Assembly: GCF_963678635.1 (NCBI RefSeq)
Contig: NC_087062.1
Coordinates: 622,001-686,000, forward strand
DNA length: 64,000 nt
Source: Symsagittifera roscoffensis
Lineage: Eukaryota; Xenacoelomorpha; Acoela; Convolutidae
Reading direction: 5' to 3'
The translations under genes were made by a program, and so were the position numbers. The notes beneath the pieces were generated by a model. It did no database searches and was not told the DNA's origin. It saw only the letters and a program-made list of their open reading frames with translations. This document shows positions 1-12,616 of the stretch, piece after piece (positions within the stretch are counted from its first letter, which is position 1; each line of letters opens with the position of its first letter).

Positions 1-1580
1 TTGAGCATGACAAAAAGCTTAAGCACATCCGGGCTAATTTTTTTTTGCTTGCAATTTTCTTCAAACAATGAAAAAATTATATTTTCAGTTTCTGTTTTTG
101 AGATCGAATACGTTTCCTATTGTTTTGTTCAAAAAATATTATAAAGATTGTTCTAGAGATTTTTCTTGAGTGCTTTTGTCTCAGCTGAAAAAAAATTTGA
201 AAAATTTAGAAATTTTCAAAAGCAAGGTTCACAATAAGCATGTAGAAGTCCAAATATTAACGATTGCATGGCTGAAAAAACCGCAGTCCTAACGAAAAAA
301 TTTTTAAATGAGAAATCCACTCATTCAAGTTACTAGTCTGACTACCCAGTTGTTCCAAAATCTAAAGAAAAAACCCTTACCTATCGGAAACCTTGTGCAA
401 AAACTGAGTGTTTTTTAATTGAAAATACGATCAAATTTAGTTGCCAGTTTTCTGATTCCATTGTGTTTTAGTGTGAAGAGAAGGTAACAATGTACAAGCC
501 TAAGATTATAGCAATTTTTTAAAAGTACAAAGGAAATGTTGAATTCAAATTTCAAAATCCATGCTCATGAGTTCCCGTTAGTTTTAGTAACCATGTCAGT
601 TGATAACAGTATTTAATAATTGATAACCTTATAATGTATTCAAATTTTAGATTAGCAAATCAGCAGAAAATTCTTCTGATAGAAAACTATATAGGAAGTA
701 TTGTACACTAAATGATTACAATTTCAACGGTTTGGAAATTGAGCAATCAATTTTTTGGTTCTAAAGTTTAAAATCTGAAACACACATCAATTTTCAGTTA
801 TAACTCAATTGATCAATTGTTGTATACAAATCAAGCTTAATAAAACGGCTTAGTAAAAATTCCATCATTCAGAACACTATGCTTGAAAAAAAGTGTAATC
901 AATTTTTTTTTATTTTGTTCTTGAGTTTTGACTTGATTTTGACTTGAGTCAAAATCCAAAATGAATGCCTTCATATAGTTTTTTCGTTTCAAATAAATTT
1001 TTTATACTGTTGAAGAGGATTATCAATGTTTCGGTTGGAAAGTTTCAAAGCCTTTTTCAATGTATCGTCAAACTCATTGTAGGCACAGCGCTTTTATGTC
1101 GTTTAAACTAACCATCTCCGCTACATCACTTCACTCCACTTTAAAAATTCCAAGAGTTTTACTGTGGAACGTATGATGTTGATCGGAACAAATACGACGT
1201 AGGAAGATAAACACATCGTCTAGCAGATAACCAGTTTGACTAGAATTAGCTTGTATTCAACTAGATTAAGTTTATTTTGCTTCAACTGTCTTACTTTCAA
1301 AAAAAAACAGATCGTGTTAACGCTAAAGCCTTCGCTTTTGTATCGATTTCAATAGTTCGGTTGGTAAGATGTCGTAAACAGCTTTCACAAAATCGTAGTA
1401 CGACTCATCGAGGTCATTCTGCACTATTTGCTATCGTATTATTAAGAAATATTGAGCATGAAATCATGGACACAAAATTTGCTCATCGTTGAAAAATTTT
1501 CAATCTCGGCCACTTTTGCGTCATCACATTTGATATGACTCATCTGGGTATCTTTTTTTAATTGCTATCCCAGTTTAAAT
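1..1580. other. AT-rich DNA, no gene recognised
   Basis: I see no supportable gene here. Reading frames are short and broken on both strands. The minus strand directly continues from the DNA polymerase B relic at 1590-2180, so the right part may contain further decayed polymerase sequence, but I could not recognise motifs in it. Confidence 0.5.
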
Positions 1581-1589
1581 TGTTTAAAT

Positions 1590-2180
1590 GAATTTTTGCA
1601 CAAGGTTTCTTCTTGACAAGGGCAAAAATGAAAATAACACCCATTGCTTCAAAAACAATCTCGCAATGGTTGCAATAACCATCAACACTGAAGCAATCAA
1701 TTTTTTTCTGTTTTCCTGTAAAGTAGTAGCTCTCAGTTTAATATTCAGGTCTGGTTGCTTGAAATTATGACATGATCATATTTTCAAAAGTACGAACTTG
1801 AATTTGCCTTGCATTGAATTTTTGAAGTTCTTCATTGTAGTCGCATCTCGTATATAAGCATGTGGGCATACCGCGGCACATGGAATAAGGATAGAGTTGA
1901 TTAGCATCATTAGCAACGATTGATTTAAACAAGTTGTTTGTTTTTCGAATGAACGTTTCGTTTGCTACTGCTGTCCTTGTAAAAAAAATTGACAGACCAC
2001 CGGTCATATCTTCCCGTAGTTTTTTCACCATCACTCGAAATGAATGGTTAAAACTTATAGTCGCTTGACTTGTGTAGACAGATATTTGCTAGATTCGGTT
2101 TTGTGCAGCCGACCTTTATCGTCTTTATCCCTTTGTCAAGATAAAATTCAATTATTTTCTGCATAGGTGCAAGGGTATGA
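1590..2180 (-). pseudogene. Maverick/Polinton-type protein-primed DNA polymerase B fragment, decayed
   Basis: The minus-strand translation, read over at least three frames, carries stretches typical of the protein-primed family B DNA polymerases of Maverick/Polinton elements. In order from high to low coordinate: NLANICLHKS (about 2060-2090), the core with IVANDANQLYPYSM (about 1880-1930) that corresponds to the exonuclease-to-polymerase region with a DxxxLYP motif, TRCDYNEELQKF, RTFENMIMS, then GKQKKIDCFSVDGYC and VFEAMG (about 1620-1720). The family replicates the linear Polinton genome. Frame shifts and in-frame stops show that it is dead. No terminal inverted repeat or other Polinton gene was recognised beside it, so it is an isolated fragment. 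The call rests on remembered family motifs. A related integrase/ATPase fragment lies in intron 1 of GLE1. Confidence 0.72.
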
Positions 2181-3100
2181 ACGTCGTTTTGTTATATCAC
2201 TGTAGAAATCTAGCTTAAAAACTCAGCAAATCCAGTTTTTATCCTCCCGATTGGTTTTTTATCAATTTTGTATTCTAAAGACACTGATTATCGATAATAA
2301 CAAAAGAAAACGGTGCTAATAAATTTTTTAAAGCAATTATGTTCCTATGTGAACCGTTCTTAAACAGCAGAAACATTTGTTCTGTAATTTTGATTGAACT
2401 TTCGAATTCGAACACAATTCGAAAAGTTTGTCAATGCAAAAATAGCATCCACTTCTATTTCAAAAGAGTGTTTTTAAAATTAATTAGCTTTGGTAAAAAC
2501 CTTTATGGTTTTGTGTAAACTTAATTATGAACTCGAAAAAAAAAATCAGCTTGATTATAGGTTCAAGTAGACAGTTAGTGTTTTTTCAGACATATTTTAT
2601 CTCGAGTTTAGAGAACTAAATTTTTTTGAACTCCAATTTTAAAGTTCCTAGCAAAAAGTTCCAAGCAAAAAGTACCTTGCTTTTGCTCGAAATATCAAAC
2701 TGTTCACATTTTGCTTGGTGAATCTCATTTTGTGTTTTTCTCACTTGGACATTGGAAAACAATTGGATATTTCTCACTGTTTTCAACATAATAATTCATG
2801 TAGAGCAAATTTTGTTTTCAAAAATTCTATCAAAAACTTTCATCATGACCCGAATTAGTCTTTTTTTCACCTTCCAATGAAAAAAAATTGAATGTTGTAA
2901 TAAATTTAATCAATTAATCACAGCTACATTTGTTTCAATTCATAGTCATGATCAGACAACAGTTTTTTTAAAGAAGGCGAGTGATAGAAAAACTTGTAGA
3001 GTCATAATAATTGTGATTGCGCAAAAATAACCAATTTTTATCATGTAAGAAAAATTTCAATTGAGCAAATGTTTGACCATGCACTCATGCTAACAACATA
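2181..3100. other. AT-rich DNA between two relics, nothing recognised
   Basis: There is no recognisable coding sequence, RNA gene or clear repeat. The minus strand upstream of the polymerase fragment might hold its decayed N-terminal part, but I could not identify it. Confidence 0.4.
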
Positions 3101-3111
3101 GTCTTCACCTG

Positions 3112-3460
3112 TTAAATACTGCGTACTACATCCGTAAAAACAACAACTTCAACCTTGCAGATGAAGGCGGTGGCTTGAACACCAGTTGGCGAAGGAAGCA
3201 AGCCACTGAGATCCAATAAAATGGGCACCCGCGCGGCCACGTGAGTGTTTTGGTTAACAAGTTGAAGGTATTCGAGAGGCTTAATTGCATGAAAAACAGC
3301 CTGACCCAATATTATCTCAACGTCGGAGTCCTTGTAGACTTTAGCTTTAATTACTTGCAGATGCGGAAAATTATCTTGGCGAATGGGAACGAATTATCTT
3401 GGCGATTTTCGAACCAACGCTCAATCAGTCTTCGACAAACGGCGTAACGCTAAAAGTATA
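3112..3460 (-). pseudogene. pol: BEL/Pao protease-to-RT linker fragment
   Basis: The minus-strand frame contains SDVEIILGQAVFHAIKPLEY followed by PILLDLSGLLPSPTG. This corresponds to the conserved linker (IIGQD, later GWxLSGPLP) between the aspartic protease and the reverse transcriptase in BEL/Pao Pol. The catalytic protease and RT motifs themselves are not visible, and upstream sequence (3460-4430) is too decayed to read. Confidence 0.55.
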
Positions 3461-4437
3461 TTCATGGTGATCGAATGTGGCGAATACGTCTGCTTCGACT
3501 TGTTATGTGAGGACATACTCCGTCAAATTTAAGCTGTTCATCAGATGATGTAACTTTCGCCCTGTTAGTTAGAAGCACTGTGCGAGTCTTGCCTAAACAT
3601 ATGAGTTGGATTAACACAAATTGCACATTATGAGAGCAACAGTCATTTTTGTGCTTGAACTTATTTCCAATTTAAGCACAGGAACAAGTACCGTGACTTT
3701 TTTGTAAGACAGCGAACCGTCTACGTGCTACGTTCGTGAACAAAGTATGCGGATAAGATCCTTGTTTGGAAGCTTTGCGCTGAAAATTATATCAGTGCCA
3801 TTCAAAAAGACTTTTGTTGCGCTTTGATAACCACGCTAAATGCATTGTCGAAGTTAAGTGCATTTCAAAACATGTGGTGCGGTTACAAGCAAAGAATACA
3901 CAGCTTGTCTTAAGCGGCGAAAAGAACCGTTGGAATGCGGTTTTTTCCATAAATACAGCTATCTCAAACAGAGTTAGCTAACGCATACAGAAACAAATTG
4001 GATGTTTCATTTTACACGGTAGGCATAGAGCTTAGGTTGATTTTTCAGCTTTTTAGGCAGCAGTAAAAACTTTTCTGAGTTGTTTATGCAAGTTAGTACA
4101 TGATGTGTCTTCAGGTCTCAATTTATTTTGATTGAAATGCAAAATTCATGAGGATTAGCTTTTGTGCAATTTTTAAATCACTTGTTTTAAAAATGAAGTA
4201 CTTTTCAAGTCGTATTGAAAACTGGAAACGCATTAATGAGTTTTTCTAGATGAGCCCCCACACTCGTTTGTGGCTGTCCGAATATCGTCTCCGGAAATCT
4301 GAAAGCGTTTTTGTACAACATTCAACAGGAAGCGGAATCGGCAATTGAATACTTTGCTTTGCCTGAAACGAGGGTTTGACATCATCACTCATAGCTTTTG
4401 AATCGATTGCTCTCATGAAGTGAACTAACGATTCAGG

Positions 4438-5253
4438 TCACTTCAAAGGATTTTTGTCGGAAGAAGACAACTTCCACGCCGGCAATTGATCCTTCTGTCT
4501 TATTGTCAAACTTTCAGCTAGATCTTGATTTGTGGTTGGTTCACTGCATGGTGAAGTGATTGGCACAGATTGTTTGTACTCACACGATTGAGGTGTTATC
4601 AACGGTTTTGATTCGGTGTATAGCATTGAGATTACCGACATAGATAGTTGTGCCTCCACTTGAGAACGGGTGATCTTTCGATGGTTGCGTGAGATAACAC
4701 AAGTACTTGACACGTATTTGTAATTGAAATAAGAGGGACGTTAAAATTTTGTGAGTTTATAAAAAAGTTTTCGAAAAAGTTAGCATTTGGGTAAGATTTA
4801 TGAATCAGTGTCAGATTTCTACTAAATTGCGGTTCAATATTTGAAAACGGCAAGAACTCAGAATTAGGGTTCTGATTGAAACTTTGAAACGGCGGCATCT
4901 GCTCAACCATTTCCTGAGCTGGCAACTGAGTGGTCACTCAACTTTTGACTTTTTCTTCCTCAAATTGGTTGTCCTGACCTACCATCATTAAATTCGTCGT
5001 GCTACGACAAAACCCATCGATTTCGGAAGTATCATCTAGATTATTTAGCTTTTTCAAGTTGACTTTTCATCCACTGAAGCTGGATTTCTTGCTTCTTTAA
5101 GCGAAGCTCAGCCTCTGTCTGGCATTCAACTAACTCGCGTCTAATTTCTGCAAGAGCTGCTTCTCTGCGCTTTTTCGAAGTCATCGATGCAATCTGAGAA
5201 TTCTGTGAATGGAACGAATTCTGTGAATGGTTTCTTGGAACGAAGGGATTCAT
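4438..5253 (-). pseudogene. gag: BEL/Pao gag fragment
   Basis: Three overlapping minus-strand frames read as a BEL/Pao Gag. The N-terminal part (5253-5041) starts MNPFVPRNHSQ and ends in a charged helical stretch rich in E, K and R, the typical coiled coil of these Gags. After an Asn/Phe/Pro-rich linker, the end (about 4500-4440) reads LPAWKLSSSDKNPL, which matches the LP-W-LS-D-NPL motif just before the DUF1759-type domain. The same motif occurs at about 34180 in the better-preserved element (REWKLSQFDGNPL). Frame shifts between the pieces make it non-functional. Confidence 0.6.
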
Positions 5254-5655
5254 TTGGCCTCTGGGTTTGCACTGTTGCTACTTGGTTATCTAGAGTAAAG
5301 TTTCATGTTTTTTTTTCTAGATCTAATACACCGACATTTTTTGCAGTGATAGGTCCTAGGTAAATTCCAAGTTGATTTATAGTTTCTGCAGCGTTTTTTC
5401 TTTGCAGAGACAAAAATTTAAATTAATTGTTTTTCTGTATAGTTTGTGGTAAGCAAAAAAACTATAATAATCGATGTACGTTCATTTTTAGCAATTTTAT
5501 ACTCTCATTTTTTAGCATAAGTTTCCAAAAAATTTGTTTCAAGCTCCCTCCTGACGAGATATAACTTGTTTAGTTTTTGGCCAAGTGAAGCGCCAAATTG
5601 AAACTTTTTTTGTTTAAAAAAATGTAGCGTTGATTTGCGGAATCAGTTCAAATTT

Positions 5656-5790
5656 AATTGAAGTAACTTCCTTTTACCAAATGAGAGGATCATTACAAGA
5701 CTGTTGTGACTCTCGTTAATTGAAGTAACTTCCTTTTACCAAATGAGAGGATCATTACAAGACTGTTGTGACTCTCGTTGTGACTCTCGT
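5656..5790. repeat. 62-bp tandem duplication plus short GTGACTCTCGT repeats
   Basis: Two essentially identical 62-bp units lie head to tail at 5656-5717 and 5718-5779, beginning AATTGAAGTAACTTCC. The last 12 bases of the unit (GTGACTCTCGTT) are then repeated once more at 5780-5790. The near-identity suggests a recent slippage or unequal-exchange event. Confidence 0.9.
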
Positions 5791-5979
5791 GACCTACGGA
5801 ACAGAAGGACGACAAACCGCAAGACTTAACTTGAAAACTGGAATTTCAAAAAAAACTGATGATCCGTAGTGACCTACAAACAAAAAGTATCCCTCGACCT
5901 TCGTCATTTGCAAAATCTTAAGCTTATCTGATTGCCTTTTGTTGAACTTGCACGACATTAGTTATTGACACATCAACTG

Positions 5980-7240
5980 TAAAATTTCCTGTTTCAATGA
6001 AAATTTCATTCAATTGTAAAAAATTGTATCTACAGAGTATGCTTTTCGGAACAAAAACTCCATTCTTACAGGTAGTTGCTTGATCGTTTCATTAGCTGTT
6101 CTGCGGTTTTCATTGCATAAAGCTCGTTGATGTTGTTTACTTTTCTTGGAAATGAAATTTGTGAAGCTTTTGACTAAATTGTTTACTGGAAACCAATTGT
6201 GAGCTGCTGTTGAGTGTAGTTTGTATCAATGTTTAATGTAATTGAATCCAATTGTGATAGAGAGGTGTGTTTATAAGTTTTGTTCCTTTACTTTATAATA
6301 GGTTTGCTGTTACGGCATTTAAAAAACTTCCAACAGAGTTTTAAGGGTGTCTTCCTGTGTAAAACATTAGAGGCTTATTTGATGTAATTTATGAACCAAC
6401 CTTAAGGCATGACTTCATAGTTATGAATAGAGCTTAAGCTTTGAAAAAAAATACAAGGAAATGTTATTTAATCAATTTTGGTGATTGTCTTCAAAAAAAA
6501 AATCTGTTGTCCAGTGAACGCTGTTGTCCAATGACAGTTTGATTCAACCTATTGTTGCTTTTTGTTTTTTTTTGTAATTAGTTCCTAGAAACCAAATAAA
6601 ATTCGTTCAAAAATTAACTGCAGGTTTAGAATTCTGTGGTAGATGAGTTTTAATGGACGTCTACTCGGTATTGATGGTTATGTTACAGTGAAAAGTTAAA
6701 TACTTCACTTGATTTTACAGGGCTTTATAATCTTAATTAAACGGCTCAATGATGCAGTTAGTATAGTACCAATAGAGTTTACTCCACAAATTTTTTAATG
6801 GTCTGATATCGTGATTTCTGCCTATTGTCGCTTCGCGATGCAGATTTATGTTTTCGTCACTTTGTGATAGAGTTACTTTTTGAACATTAGTTCGGCTTTG
6901 TTAGACATCCTGAAATGTAGAATTAAACTAATTATCATCTTTTTATCTTAATTTGTTCCAGCTTTGCTAAAACTAACCTAATTGAAGATGTGCTCCAGAC
7001 TTTTGGTCGCACCAGATGAGTTTACGCTGGCCTGGCCTTCTCATAGAGTAATTCTGGATTGGTACACCGAATGCTGGTTTCGCTATCTTTTTTCGACCGG
7101 ATAGCTTCGTGCAACTTCTTAGTCTAATATCAATCCCGTTCTTATAGTTAAAATTAATCACGGACCATGATTTGTTAGTAAGAAATGTTTTATAGGGAAA
7201 TCAAATTTAATTTAAATGGAAAATTTCAAACTAGTTCTAT
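5980..7240. repeat. Diverged direct duplication, copy 1 (non-coding)
   Basis: This 1.26 kb stretch matches 7692-8132 (its first 440 bases) and 9595-10424 (its last 820 bases) over its length, with point differences and small indels. Shared words include TATCTACAGAGTATGCTTTT, AATTAACTGCAGGTTTAGAA and TTGTCGCTTCGCGATGCAG. No conserved reading frame was seen on either strand. It could be an unclassified interspersed repeat or an old segmental duplication. Confidence 0.85.
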
Positions 7241-7691
7241 GTTGATAAAATTTTCTCGGATTGTATCTAAATAATTTAATTTTTTTTTCTTTTTCTTACA
7301 TTTGCATGTCGTGGTGATTGTGGCGGTGATGCATAAAATAATTTCTTTGATTCAAAGATGGAGAAAAAACAATAAATTATTGCAAAAACATTATTTGGAA
7401 GATTGAGTATACTCTCTGTGCTTTCTGATGTTCAATGTTTTTGATGCATTCTATGAGAACTTTTGAAACACTTAATTATATGTCATCTGTTTGTACTTTA
7501 TAAGATGGGGTACCATCAAATCGATTTGGTGGTAGAGTTTTCAAAGGGGAATATTCTATATTGCGAGGTTATATGGCAGGGTTAGATTAGGTAACTAGTG
7601 ATCAATTATGTGTTTTTCGATTTTACTTCTGGATTTCGTTTTTGAGTTGGCTAAAGCCTTGTCGAAAAATATTTACTATGAAAATGTGGCG

Positions 7692-10424
7692 AATTTTTTC
7701 CTGTTTAAATTAAAAATCCATTCAATTGTAATAAAGTGTATCTACAGAGTATGCTTTTTGTAAGAAAAATTCCATTCTTACAGCTAGTTGCTTGATCGTT
7801 TCATTAGCTATTCTGCGGTTTCCATTGCATAAAACTCGTTGATGTTGTTGATTTTTCTTGGAAATGAAATTTGTGAAACTTTTGCCGAAATTGTTTACTG
7901 GAAACCAATTGTGGGCTGCTCCGTTGATTGTAGTTTTGTATCAATGTTGAACGTATTTGAATCCAATTGTGATAGACAGGTGTGTTTTTAAGTTTTGGTC
8001 CTTTACTGATTAATAGGTTTGCTGTTACGGAATTTAAAAAATTCTCAACAGAGTTTTAAGGGTATCTTCCCTTGTAAAACATTAGAAGCTTATTTGATGT
8101 AATTGATTAACCAACCTTAAGGCAAGACATCATTGTGGTTTGTATGAATTTTGAGTTTCAACTGTTACTGACTTTTCTGTTTTGAAAAATTTTGTTATAA
8201 TTTAACAGTGTTCCATCTATTGTTAATCAGAAAATTTTTTGAAAAAATTTCATGACTAAACTCGTTTGAACTGTAGAACTTGAAATTGCGTTTGGGGTTT
8301 TAATGAACGTTTCTTGATACCATTCAAAGTCTCAAACGTAACTTGACTGATCTGCTAAATTGTTTCTTCATCACATGTATTGCGAAATTGTTTTCCAGAT
8401 TGATCTATTAGACCTATACTATGCTCAAAATAGTCGATTATGAACCATGCTAAAAGTCTTTGAAGATTTAGTTTATATTTCAAGGTTGATAAAATTTTCT
8501 CGGACTATTTGGACTGGTTTTTTACTCTTAGTTTTTTTTATTCTTCTTTTACGATTTGTACTTGATGTGGTTGTTGCTTCTTAGTCAGATAAATATTTTC
8601 TTCTGAGTTTTTTGTGTCAAGTGATTTTATTGGAATTTCGAGTTAATGAAATTTAATTATAGTTGTAGTATCTAATTCTTACATTTCGATGCATTTTCTT
8701 AAAAGGCAAATATTTCGAGTTTTTTTTTTCAAAATGAACTTTCTTTGTTGTGAATGTTTTCGTCGACTCAATGAAATGAGACAATTGTTGAAAACTTTTT
8801 TTTTGCTTGATTGCTATATTCGGTTTAAAAAAAGTGCTAGGAAAAAAAATTATACAAAATCCAGGTTTTATTCATTCTGACTTCTTAAATTCTATGCCCT
8901 TATTGTTTTGTGATAAATATCCTACTTCCTTGTGTCTTATGTTTGTCGTGGCGTGACAAGTTGGAAAGACAGTAGATCAACTCTTTTAAATGATATGTAC
9001 TGCTCTCAAATGAGTGACGTACTCTGCCTGGTAGTATTCTCAAAATTATTTAAAGCTTTTTTATGGGATGAAATCGAGGTTTGAAGAATAATAATTCAAA
9101 TCACAAGGTTAAAGTAGAAGTAAAACGCGAGTAGATTGTTAGATTTTGTTTTGAAGATTACTAATTTTAAGATTTTTTCTAAGCCTGGGTCGAACAAGAG
9201 GTGGGGATTAAAGGAAGTATGAGTAACCAAAGTTTTGATAGCAAAGGTTGTCCTGTAATTTTGGGCAATTAAAGTGATTAGAAAGTGAATCGACCCCACG
9301 GGTAGTAGGACACTTAGTTAAAAGAATGGGTTGAATTTGAAATATTTAAATTTCATAGATCTAAGGAAAACCTTATGATCTAGTTTCGAAATGAATTTTA
9401 AAAAGTTGTAAGATAAAAGACCCAAGGAGAAACCTTGTTGATTTTTCTATTTAAATGAATATGAGTCTCGTCAAAATGAAAATCCCCGGAGAAGCCTCGT
9501 TGATCTTGCAATTTAAGTAAGTTTAAGAATTCTAAGGCTAAAGATTCAAGGAGAAGCCTTGATGATGTTGCAATTTCAGTTGAGTTAGTTTTTGAAATAG
9601 AATTTAAGCTTTGAAAAAAAATACAAGGAAATGTTATTTAATCAATTTTGTTGATTGTCTTAGAAAAAAAAAACTCTGTTTTCCAGTGAACGCTGGTGTC
9701 CACTGACAGTTTGATTCAATTTATTTTTTTGTTGTTTTTTGTTTGTTTTGTAATTAGTTCCTAAAAACCAAAGATAATTCGTTCAAAAATTAACTGCAGG
9801 TTTAGAATTTTGTGGTAGATGAGTTTTAATGGACGTATACTCGGTATTGATGGTTATGTTACAGTGAAAAGTTAAATACTTCACTTGATTTTACAGGGCT
9901 TTATAATCTTAAATAAACGGCTCAATGATGCAGTTAGTATAGTACCATTACAGTTTACTCCACAATTTTTTTAATGGTCTGATATCGTGATTTCTGCCTA
10001 TTGTCGCTTCGCGATGCAGATTTATGTTTTCGTCACTTTGTGATAGAGTTTCATTTTGAACATTAGTTCGGCTTTGTTAGACATCCTGAAATGTAGAATT
10101 AAACTAATTTTCATCTTTTTATCTTAATTTGTTCAAGGTTTGCTAAAACTAAATTAATTGTAGATGCGCTCCAGACTTTTGGTCGCACCAGATGAGTTTA
10201 CGTCTGGGCTGGGCTTCTCATAGAGTAAATTTGGATTGGTACACCGAATGCTGGTTTCGCTATCTTTTTTCGACTGGATAGCTTCGTGCAACTTCTTAGT
10301 CTAATATCAATCCCGTTCTTACTCTGCTCTCATAGTTAAAATTGACCATGATTCGTTAGTAAGAAATGTTTTATAGGGAAATCAATTTTAATTTAAATGA
10401 AAAAGTTTCAAACTAGTTCCATGC
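7692..10424. repeat. Diverged direct duplication, copy 2, interrupted at 8132-9594
   Basis: This is the second copy of 5980-7240. The two matching parts (7692-8132 and 9595-10424) are separated by about 1.46 kb that is missing from copy 1. Either this segment was inserted in copy 2 or deleted from copy 1. The extra segment holds the 60-bp degenerate repeats at 9355-9590 and no recognisable coding sequence. Confidence 0.82.
9355..9590 (+). repeat. Degenerate ~60-bp tandem repeat with AAGGAGAAGCCTT core
   Basis: Four units start near 9361, 9421, 9485 and 9546, about 60 bases apart. Each has a core like AAGGAGAAGCCTTG-TGAT followed by an AT-rich tail. The core can fold into a small hairpin (AAGG / CCTT arms). 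The core is much better kept than the tails. Confidence 0.7.
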
Positions 10425-12416
10425 CCCAGTGTCTATTATAAATATTATAATCTAATGTTTTGTTTTTAGAGCGTGTTTTTGATCAATTCATATTCTCTGA
10501 TGGATTTTCACAAACGAACCGAAACAAGGAAAATGAGAAAACATCCATTTTGTTGCAATTTTCTGATTTATATTTTCCATGATGCATAAAATTCTGCGGA
10601 AAAAGTGGACTTAAATCCATTTTCAATCCAGTTTTGTTGTTCAGCGTAACATGGGAATTGATTATATTGATAATATTTTAGACCACGAAAATCAAAGCCA
10701 CACCCTTAATGTTCCGACTGCCCTCTTGCGTCTATGGAGTATTGTTAAAATAAAGCAACTGATGCGTTTAAAGCAAATGATGAGTATTTTCTTGCAATCG
10801 CCCCCTCCCACTCAAAGACTCACAAACGCTACTTGAAAACAAAAAACTCGAAACATAAAGTTGAAGCAAGCTGCCCACGTTTTTTCAATCAAATTTCATG
10901 ATAACTTCCATATGATTCAATTCTATCATATTAAAAATATTGGAAAACAACAAAAAATGTGTCTTTTGAAATTCAAAAAATGCAGTTTGAAAAATATATT
11001 AAAGTCAACGCATATACATACCTTGTGTATGGCTCACCAGAAATTAACAGCCAATAAGATGGTTTCAGAGATCCATATCTTTTTTTTTGTTTGCAAGTGC
11101 GTCAATTAATTCAAATCTCCAATCTGTATTTTATCTCCAAAACGTTTTAACCTCATGCAAACCATTTGGTCTTTTATAGTTGATAGAACCGTAGTTGCTG
11201 ATGAGAAAACGCAGCTTACCACTCATCATTATAACGCATTTGTTATGAGGTCGATTGATGTAATGAGACTGGAAAGCATAGTCTATGGCTGTGCGTCTTC
11301 CACTTTCTTTTCCCTTCGCTTCCAATTTGTGGTACTCCTGGCTCAATTCCTGAATAGTTCGCGGTAAAACTTTGTTCTTGTTTCCCCACATGTTTCTAAA
11401 GATTAATAAATTGCATATTTATACAACAGACAAGCAAAAAACTTCTGAACGCGAAATCATATCGAGTTCAATGACTACCACCACCACTCCAAATAGCCCA
11501 TTTTTAAAAAAAAACCGCCAGCACACAATTTAAGTGATCTGCGTGTGGAATGTTCAAAATAGAATCCAATTAATGCGCGCCTTATCTCCCCCCCCCCCCC
11601 TGAAATTGCATGGTTTTAAAGAAGACGTACAAAAAAGAAAGTCATCATAATAATCTGTTCTTGAACACAATCTTTGAAATAAAAATGGCACCTTGATTGC
11701 AATTGCACTCGGGATACTGGTAAATAATTTCAAAGTTTATTCGAACAGAATGAATGAAACGAATAGCTGAAAAGAAACAATTGTCCTGGTGAACGTTTTC
11801 CTTATAAGTTAAATTAGTTTCTTCCGAGTGCATTACTTTCCAGAGTCGACAAAAACGTTGCGGTCAATTCTGCCTACCAACATTTAAAAATCTGACGCAC
11901 AGTTCTCCTGCGTATAAAAGTCAGCTCCTAAAGATCCATGAATACCACGGAAAGTCCAGAATATCAAGTTTTCAAATTGAAAGGTCATTTCCAACTTTAT
12001 TTTAAAAACATTCCATTCGTTTCAGCAGAAAAAGGATGTAAAATATACCGTAAACAGTAATACTATCGACGAATGTACTTTGATTTCAGGCTTTTGTTCC
12101 GATCCTCTCATTACACCACAAAAAAACTACACGATTTGCAAGAAAAGAGACTGTTTTTTTGTACTATTGTAGTCTAAACTTTCTGAGCTACTTGTCCATC
12201 AACCAACTATCCTTGTTATAGGAAAAAAAACTATCAAAAAACAATTAAATAATTGAAAATTTCCATTTTATTTGCTTTTCTTACCTATCTCAGGAAAAAT
12301 CTCATAAAATATGGCCTTGGAAAACCTCATAGTGACTAAATACAATAGTGTCGAAATCAAAAAGATCTCATGAGTTACAAAATTTGATGACCAGTGTTGG
12401 AATCCCACGTTTAATC
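10425..12416. other. AT-rich DNA up to the assembly gap, with a 13-C run
   Basis: Apart from the possible exon at 11131-11400, I see no gene. There is a run of 13 C at 11588-11600. The sequence ends in the gap at 12417. Confidence 0.5.
11131..11400 (-). CDS. Possible isolated exon or small gene, function unknown
   Basis: On the minus strand an open frame of 86 codons (11391 to 11131) begins MWGNKNKVLPRTIQELSQEY and has balanced, protein-like composition unlike the AT-rich surroundings. It is preceded on the minus strand by TAATCTTTAG, a plausible 3' splice site just before the ATG, and contains G|GTAAGC near 11215, a good 5' splice site. It could therefore be one exon of a larger gene or a relic. 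No family recognised. The neighbouring minus-strand frame at 11833-11645 was considered as a partner but no splice junction could be established. Confidence 0.25.
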   Translation of the reverse strand, partial: FRNMWGNKNKVLPRTIQELSQEYHKLEAKGKESGRRTAIDYAFQSHYINRPHNKCVIMMSGKLRFLISNYGSINYKRPNGLHEVKTFWR

Positions 12417-12616
12417 NNNNNNNNNNNNNNNNNNNNNNNNNNNNNNNNNNNNNNNNNNNNNNNNNNNNNNNNNNNNNNNNNNNNNNNNNNNNNNNNNNNN
12501 NNNNNNNNNNNNNNNNNNNNNNNNNNNNNNNNNNNNNNNNNNNNNNNNNNNNNNNNNNNNNNNNNNNNNNNNNNNNNNNNNNNNNNNNNNNNNNNNNNNN
12601 NNNNNNNNNNNNNNNN
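12417..12616. other. Assembly gap, 200 N
   Basis: Exactly 200 N, the usual placeholder for a gap of unknown size. The first copy of the 6.55 kb repeat begins at the first base after the gap, so that copy may be cut off by the gap. Confidence 0.99.

Larger units (their letters stand above)
3100..5275 (-). mobile_element. BEL/Pao LTR retrotransposon relic (gag to protease/RT linker)
   Basis: The minus strand runs from a gag-like N-terminus near 5253 to a protease-RT linker near 3112, interrupted by many stops and frameshifts. It has the same gene order and similar motifs as the better-preserved BEL/Pao element at 29641-35260. For example the DNA around 4240-4290 resembles 33940-33990. Reverse transcriptase, integrase and long terminal repeats were not recognised. 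It is older and more decayed than the 29.6-35.3 kb element. Confidence 0.65.

Noticed and set aside
4880-5300. A host coiled-coil gene at about 5 kb
   Set aside because: The coiled coil is followed by the LP-W-LS-D-NPL motif of BEL/Pao Gag and frame breaks, so it belongs to the retrotransposon relic.
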